Shown here: positions 60,164 to 64,000 of the stretch, piece after piece
Numbering within the stretch: position 1 is the first letter of the stretch
How the letters are laid out: every line of letters begins with the position of its first letter
Source of the DNA: Parvibaculum sp049671045
GTDB taxonomy: Bacteria > Pseudomonadota > Alphaproteobacteria > Parvibaculales > Parvibaculaceae
Reading direction: 5' to 3'
DNA: 64,000 nucleotides
Assembly: GCF_049671045.1 (NCBI RefSeq)
Contig: NZ_JBATUH010000111.1
Span: 1-64,000, forward strand
Program-made: the position numbers and the translations under genes
The notes under the pieces: generated by a model
Told to the model about the DNA's origin: nothing
The model's input: the letters and a program-made list of their open reading frames with translations, nothing else
The model's database searches: none

Positions 60164-60982
60164 ATGGCCGCACGCTCCGTCCTTCTGATCCTGCTACTGG
60201 CGCTCCCCATTCTCCCGGCGCGGGCGTCGGAAGGCATCGGGGCCGCGCGCGACGCCTATGCGCGGGGCAGGTTCGAGGACGCGGCCGAGCTTGCGCGCCT
60301 CCTCGGCACGTCGGAAGGAAACGCGCTTGCCGCGCGCGCGGAACTGGCGGAAGGCGACTATCTCGCGCCGCCTTCCGAGCGCCGGGCGCGCTTCGAGCAG
60401 GCGGAGAAGGATGCCCGCGCCGCGATCGCGCTCGATCCGCGAAACCCGGAAGGCCATCTCTGCCTCGCGCTGGCGCTCGGCTTTCTCGGCCGGCTCGACG
60501 GCGTGGTGACCGCGCATTTCGCCGGTTACGCCGACGAGGCGCGCGAGCATATCGACCAGGCGCTTCAACTCGCGCCGACCGACCCCTGGGCGAATGCGCT
60601 TCTCGGCGGCTGGAATCTCGAAATCGTGCATGAAGGCGGCCTGCTCGGGCAGGCGATCTACGGCGCCTCCATCGAGAAAGGCATCGCCGCCTATACCTAT
60701 GCGCTGACGCTCGACGCCGGCAATGCGGCGATCGCCTATCAATATGCACTGCAACTCGTCGCGCTTGGCGGGGCATGGCGGCGCGCCGAAGCGCGGCAGG
60801 TGCTGTCGGGCGTTCTCGATGCGGAGCCGGCCGATGCATCCGGACGGTTCGCGCACCAGCGCGCCGAACGGCTGAAGCGCGCGCTCGATACGCAGGATGA
60901 GCGCGACCTCCGCGCCATTCTGGCCGATCAGTTCGGCGCCGATACCAGGAAAGCGGACCGGGCTACTGGCTGGCCCAGATGA
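60164..60982 (+). CDS. Exported TPR-like repeat protein, unknown function
   Basis: 272-residue protein with a signal peptide (residues 1-21, ending ARA-SE). The mature part is helical with degenerate tetratricopeptide repeats (ARDAYARGRFEDAAELARLL, FEQAEKDARAAIALDPRNPEGHLCLALALGFLG, AREHIDQALQLAPTDPWANALLGGW), probably a protein-protein scaffold in the periplasm. No catalytic motif is visible. Its 3' end overlaps the convergent S24 repressor gene by 20 bp. Confidence 0.8.
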   Translation: MAARSVLLILLLALPILPARASEGIGAARDAYARGRFEDAAELARLLGTSEGNALAARAELAEGDYLAPPSERRARFEQAEKDARAAIALDPRNPEGHLCLALALGFLGRLDGVVTAHFAGYADEAREHIDQALQLAPTDPWANALLGGWNLEIVHEGGLLGQAIYGASIEKGIAAYTYALTLDAGNAAIAYQYALQLVALGGAWRRAEARQVLSGVLDAEPADASGRFAHQRAERLKRALDTQDERDLRAILADQFGADTRKADRATGWPR

Positions 60983-61604
60983 TCCTCGCCATCCAGAGGA
61001 TGTCCTCGGGGCGAAGGATGCGCGTTTCGTAAGCCGGATTGAGCGAGGCGAGTTCGATGCTTCTTGCCGTGCGGCGCGCAAGCACTTTCGCCATGACCTC
61101 GCCCGCGACCGTTTTGACGACCACGCGGTCGCCGCGCCTGATCGACGCCGCTGGCGAGACGACGACGACGTCCCCCTCCCGATAGACCGGCATCATGCTG
61201 TCGCCCGTGACCTCGAGCGCATAGGCGTTCTCGTCGTTGATGTCGGGGAAACTGACCTCGTCCCAGCCGCTTCCGGCCGGAAATCCGGCATCGTCGAAAT
61301 GTCCACCCGCGCCTGCCTGCGCCAGTCCGATGAGCGGCACGCGGCGCTGGCGGGGCGTTGCCTCCCGGCCTTCCACGAGCGCGAAGAACTCGTCCAGGTT
61401 TGCGCCTGTCGCATCGAGAATGCGCGAAAGGCTTTCCGTGCTCGGCCAGCGCGGCCGCCCTTGCGCGGTGATGCGCTTCGATTTGTTGAAGGCGGTGGGG
61501 TCGAGCCCTGCGGCCTTGGCAAGGCCGGAAGCCGACAAGCCATGATGCCGGGCAAGCTGGTCGATCGCGGCCCACAGGCGGCCATGGGAGAGCGATTGCG
61601 GCAT
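60963..61604 (-). CDS. HTH/S24 peptidase-like repressor (LexA/CI-like)
   Basis: 213-residue regulator: an XRE-type HTH (residues about 10-65, HHGLSASGLAKAAGLDPTAFNKSKR) and a C-terminal S24 domain. The Ser-Lys dyad is visible in VTGDSMMPVY and VAGEVMAKVL. A possible autocleavage pair Ala-Gly lies in LAQAGAGGHF, so it could be inactivated by RecA-stimulated self-cleavage. No phage genes are nearby. The start at 61604 is adjacent to an inverted repeat at 61617-61655. Its target genes are unknown. Confidence 0.9.
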   Translation of the reverse strand: MPQSLSHGRLWAAIDQLARHHGLSASGLAKAAGLDPTAFNKSKRITAQGRPRWPSTESLSRILDATGANLDEFFALVEGREATPRQRRVPLIGLAQAGAGGHFDDAGFPAGSGWDEVSFPDINDENAYALEVTGDSMMPVYREGDVVVVSPAASIRRGDRVVVKTVAGEVMAKVLARRTARSIELASLNPAYETRILRPEDILWMARIIWASQ

Positions 61605-61616
61605 GGCGAGGCGGAA

Positions 61617-61655
61617 ATTCCTATTATTCGGACTTCTGGCCCGGAAAATAGGAAT
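61617..61655. promoter_or_regulatory. Inverted repeat at the S24 repressor promoter (candidate operator)
   Basis: ATTCCTATT (61617-61625) and AATAGGAAT (61647-61655) are perfect 9-bp arms with a 21-nt spacer, starting 13 bp upstream of the repressor start codon. GAAAATA occurs at 61644-61650 and again at 61665-61671. The segment is AT-rich and lies in the gap to the divergent DUF952-pyrD genes. Confidence 0.55.
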
Positions 61656-61758
61656 CTTCGCACAGAAAATACGGCCCCGCAGCCGGAATATGAGGTCCGC
61701 GTTTCTTGTCCGCCGTGGTTCCCCTCGCTACATTGCGCCCGCATGTGAAAGGGCGGCC

Positions 61759-62100
61759 ATGAGCGCACGGACCATTTACAAGATCGTGACGGAGAGCGAG
61801 TGGCGCGCGGCCGAGGCAAAGGGGCGCTTCGAAGGCTCCGCCGTCGACCTCAGAGACGGCTTCATCCATTTTTCGACGGCGGCGCAGGTGCGCGAAACGG
61901 CGGCGAAGCATTTTGCCGGCGCGGCCGATCTCCTGCTCGTCGCGGTCGATTCCGCGCCGCTCGACCTCAGATGGGAAGTCTCGCGCGGCGGCGATCTCTT
62001 TCCTCACCTCTATGGCGTGCTCGATCTCGGTGCGGTCAAGCGCGTCGATCCGCTTCCCCTGTGTGCCAGCGGCGAACATCGTTTCCCCGCGATGGATTGA
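61759..62100 (+). CDS. DUF952 family protein
   Basis: 113-residue cytoplasmic protein of the DUF952 family: IYKIVTESEWRAAEAKGRFEGSAVDLRDGFIHFSTAAQVRETAAKHF, then LLLVAVDSAPLDLRWE and FPHLYGVLDLGAV. The conserved DGFIHFS and FPHLYG blocks identify it. The function is unknown; it is often next to pyrD, as here (stop 5 bp before the pyrD start). A GAAAGGG precedes the start at 61759; longer in-frame starts are not conserved. Confidence 0.93.
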   Translation: MSARTIYKIVTESEWRAAEAKGRFEGSAVDLRDGFIHFSTAAQVRETAAKHFAGAADLLLVAVDSAPLDLRWEVSRGGDLFPHLYGVLDLGAVKRVDPLPLCASGEHRFPAMD

Positions 62101-62105
62101 ACGAC

Positions 62106-63152
62106 ATGGATCTCTTTCCGCTCGCGCGGCCCGTGCTGCGCCATATCGACCCCGAGCGCGCGCACCGCTTGACCATCCTTGCGCTGAAGCTCGGCCTCGC
62201 CCCGCGCGACGACGAGCCCGATCCCGCCTCGCTCGCGATTGACCTCTGGGGCCTGCATTTCTCCAATCCGCTCGGCATTGCTGCGGGCTTCGACAAGAAC
62301 GGCGAAGTGCCCGACGTCATGCTGAAGCTCGGGCTCGGCTTCGCGGAGGTCGGCACCACGACGCCGCGCCCCCAGAGCGGAAATCCGCGCCCGCGCATCT
62401 TCCGCCTGAACGGCGAGGGCGCCGTCATCAACCGGCTCGGCTTCAACAATGAGGGGCATGCGGCGCTGAAGCGCCGCCTCGAGGCGCGCCGCGCGCGGCC
62501 CGGCATCGTCGGCGTCAATATCGGCGCCAACAAGGACGCGGCCGACAGGATCGCCGATTACGAAGCGGGCATCGCCGCCTTCGAGGGGCTCGCCTCCTAT
62601 TTCACAGTGAACATCTCCTCGCCCAACACGCCCGGCCTGCGCGCGCTTCAGAACAAGGCCGAGCTTGAAAACCTCGTCGCCCGCGTGCTCGCCGCACGCA
62701 AAGGGCGCACGCCCGTCCTCCTCAAGATCGCGCCCGATCTCACCGATGCCGAACTTGCCGACATCGCCGAAGTGGCGCTCGAAAAGGGGCTCGACGGCCT
62801 CATCGTCTCCAACACGACGATCAGGCGGGAGGGGCTTGTCTCTTCGCCCGCCGCCTCCGAGACGGGCGGTCTTTCCGGCCGGCCGCTCTTTTCGCTCTCC
62901 ACGGAGGTGCTGAAGACGATCTATCGCCTCACGGGCGGGAAAATCCCCATTGTCGGCGTCGGCGGCGTGTCGTCGGGCGCGGACGCCTATGCGAAGATCC
63001 GCGCCGGCGCGTCGCTCGTTCAGCTTTATACGGCGCTCGTCTTCGAGGGGCCGGCCCTTGTCCGCCGCATCAAGCGGGAACTGGCGCAGGCCCTCGCCGC
63101 CGATGGTTTCGGGAACATTCGCGACGCCATCGGCGTCGATGTGAAGAACTAG
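62106..63152 (+). CDS. pyrD: Dihydroorotate dehydrogenase (quinone), class 2
   Basis: Membrane-associated FMN enzyme of 348 residues that oxidises dihydroorotate to orotate with quinone in pyrimidine synthesis. The class 2 signatures are present: NPLGIAAGFDKNGEVP, GFAEVGTTTPRPQSGNPRPRIFRL, NRLGFNNEG, VNISSPNTPGLR with the catalytic Ser, and GVGGVSSGADAYAKI. The N-terminal extension MDLFPLARPVLRHIDPERAH is the membrane/quinone region. Downstream of the DUF952 gene in one operon. Confidence 0.97.
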   Translation: MDLFPLARPVLRHIDPERAHRLTILALKLGLAPRDDEPDPASLAIDLWGLHFSNPLGIAAGFDKNGEVPDVMLKLGLGFAEVGTTTPRPQSGNPRPRIFRLNGEGAVINRLGFNNEGHAALKRRLEARRARPGIVGVNIGANKDAADRIADYEAGIAAFEGLASYFTVNISSPNTPGLRALQNKAELENLVARVLAARKGRTPVLLKIAPDLTDAELADIAEVALEKGLDGLIVSNTTIRREGLVSSPAASETGGLSGRPLFSLSTEVLKTIYRLTGGKIPIVGVGGVSSGADAYAKIRAGASLVQLYTALVFEGPALVRRIKRELAQALAADGFGNIRDAIGVDVKN

Positions 63153-63208
63153 ATTGCCGAGAGGCGAAAGGCCGGCCTTGCAAGGCCAACTCCAGAAAGG
63201 AATCCGGC

Positions 63209-63568
63209 ATGGCGAAAGTCACCATCTGGCACAATCCGCGCTGCAGCACTTCGCGCTCGACGCTCTCGCTTCTCGAGCAGCATGGCCTCGATCCCGAGAT
63301 CGTCGAATATCTGAAGACGCCTCCTTCCGCCGAGGAGCTGAAAGCGGTGCTGAAGAAGCTGCGCATGAAGCCGCGCGACCTCATGCGCAAGAAGGAAGCG
63401 CTCTACAAGGAACTGGGCCTCGACGACGAGGCCCTGAGCGACGACCGGCTCGTGGAGACCATGGCCGAGAACCCGATCCTCATCGAGCGGCCCGTGGTCC
63501 TTTTCGGTCAGCGCGCGGCGCTCGGCCGCCCGCCGGAGAACGTGCTCGATCTCTTCACCGATCTCTGA
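63209..63568 (+). CDS. arsC: Arsenate reductase, glutaredoxin-linked type
   Basis: 119-residue reductase of arsenate to arsenite using glutathione and glutaredoxin. The catalytic Cys is C12 in HNPRCSTSRSTLSLL, and the conserved Arg is in LIERPVVLFGQRAALGRP near the C-terminus. No arsR, arsB or acr3 gene is adjacent, so it may be a Spx/ArsC-like reductase of another role. GAAAGGA precedes the start. The gene follows pyrD by 56 bp. Confidence 0.92.
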   Translation: MAKVTIWHNPRCSTSRSTLSLLEQHGLDPEIVEYLKTPPSAEELKAVLKKLRMKPRDLMRKKEALYKELGLDDEALSDDRLVETMAENPILIERPVVLFGQRAALGRPPENVLDLFTDL

Positions 63569-63590
63569 GAGGCGGAAGAGGGCACCCCGC

Positions 63591-64000
63591 TCAGGCGCCC
63601 GTATTTTCCTCGGCCTTGAGCAGAAAATGCCCATGCGCCGAGGCGATGGGCCGCGCGCGGTCCTCCTGCCAGGCCTCGGCCTGCACGGTGACGACCCTGC
63701 GGCCCTGCTTGGTGATGTGCGCCCGGCCATAGGTGTCGAGCGGCTTGCCCGAGCGCAGATAGTCGATGGTGAGGCCGATGGGCTTTGGGATCGAGGGCAT
63801 GCCCGTCTCGAAGGCGACCTGGATGATCGCCGTCATTTCGAGAAAGGCGCCGATGACGCCGCCATGGAGCGCCGGCAGCGCTGGATTGCCGATGAGCTTC
63901 TCGTCGAATTTGAGCACCGTCGTGATCTCGTTGCCCTTCTGATCGACCGAAATGCCGAGAAAGCGCGCATAGGGGATCGCTTCGATGAATTTTTCGAGGT
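63591..64000 (-). CDS. PaaI-type hotdog thioesterase, 5' end beyond the window
   Basis: Partial protein: 136 codons run from the window edge to the stop at 63591. The sequence reads LEKFIEAIPYARFLGISVDQ at the edge and has the hotdog active-site block PALHGGVIGAFLEMTA, then GLTIDYLRSGK. The true start lies past 64000, since upstream in-frame residues are clearly coding. It probably hydrolyses an acyl- or phenylacetyl-CoA thioester. Converges with arsC. Confidence 0.87.
   Translation of the reverse strand, partial: LEKFIEAIPYARFLGISVDQKGNEITTVLKFDEKLIGNPALPALHGGVIGAFLEMTAIIQVAFETGMPSIPKPIGLTIDYLRSGKPLDTYGRAHITKQGRRVVTVQAEAWQEDRARPIASAHGHFLLKAEENTGA

Noticed and set aside
63209..63568. Arsenic resistance island around arsC
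   Set aside because: No arsR, arsB/acr3 or arsA is adjacent; this is a lone arsC-type gene after pyrD.
1..64000. CRISPR arrays, insertion sequences, prophage or integrative elements
   Set aside because: No array of spaced repeats, no transposase, integrase or phage structural gene, and no tRNA-flanking duplicated end was seen; the S24 repressor alone is not evidence of a prophage.

Overview
The window reads as 64 kb of ordinary, gene-dense chromosome from a GC-rich alphaproteobacterium. I see no insertion sequence, prophage, plasmid or CRISPR array. The lineage call rests on GcrA with GANTC sites at its promoter, a class I lysyl-tRNA synthetase, a SAM-II riboswitch in front of metZ, the long two-domain dCTP deaminase and TamA/TamB. 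Alkyl sulfatase, a formylglycine sulfatase pair, a fused fatty acyl-CoA reductase and a diiron protein with its own ferredoxin suggest a Parvibaculum-like member of the Hyphomicrobiales. That genus call is inference, not proof.

Layout. 0-7.5 kb: peroxiredoxin, alkyl sulfatase plus an MDR reductase, and a minus-strand group of [2Fe-2S] ferredoxin, diiron protein and PAS-only protein. 7.5-19 kb: tamB/tamA, a TetR regulator, a formylglycine-generating enzyme with its sulfatase, an alpha/beta hydrolase and an SDR. 19-25.5 kb: acyl-CoA dehydrogenase, phoR-phoU-phoB without pstSCAB, an OYE-type flavin oxidoreductase, gcrA. 25.8-36 kb: an orphan ABC-2 permease, argD-argF-hslO-lipoprotein, argE, fatty acyl-CoA reductase, apaG, and metZ with its riboswitch. 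36-45 kb: dcd-lrgA-lrgB, a radical SAM enzyme, a DUF2804 protein, tRNA-Gly(CCC), and two divergent PepSY operons (two-component system; cytochrome b561). 45-64 kb: malonyl-CoA synthetase, a receiver protein with a membrane glycosyltransferase, sixA with a sterol-desaturase-like protein, a DinG/XPD helicase, a hybrid-like kinase, lysK, an S24 repressor, pyrD, arsC and a partial thioesterase.

How the parts work together. Several genes deal with lipid-like or detergent-like carbon: alkyl sulfatase, sulfatase/FGE, acyl-CoA dehydrogenase, acyl-CoA reductase, malonyl-CoA synthetase and the diiron/ferredoxin pair. The most informative content lies in the non-coding DNA. A 16-bp sequence (14/16 identical) occurs both in the tetR promoter and inside a 37-bp inverted repeat in front of the sulfatase-FGE operon, which points to a closed local regulatory circuit. 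Other candidate control elements are an inverted repeat at the alkyl sulfatase promoter, a three-unit Pho box before phoU, a 7-4-7 direct repeat between the PepSY operons, an inverted repeat around the matB promoter, a hairpin that would hide the argE ribosome binding site, a promoter plus terminator in the argD leader, and a SAM-II aptamer joined to a three-segment transcription switch.

Most functional assignments come from motif and whole-protein recognition in the translations. No database search or structure calculation was run.
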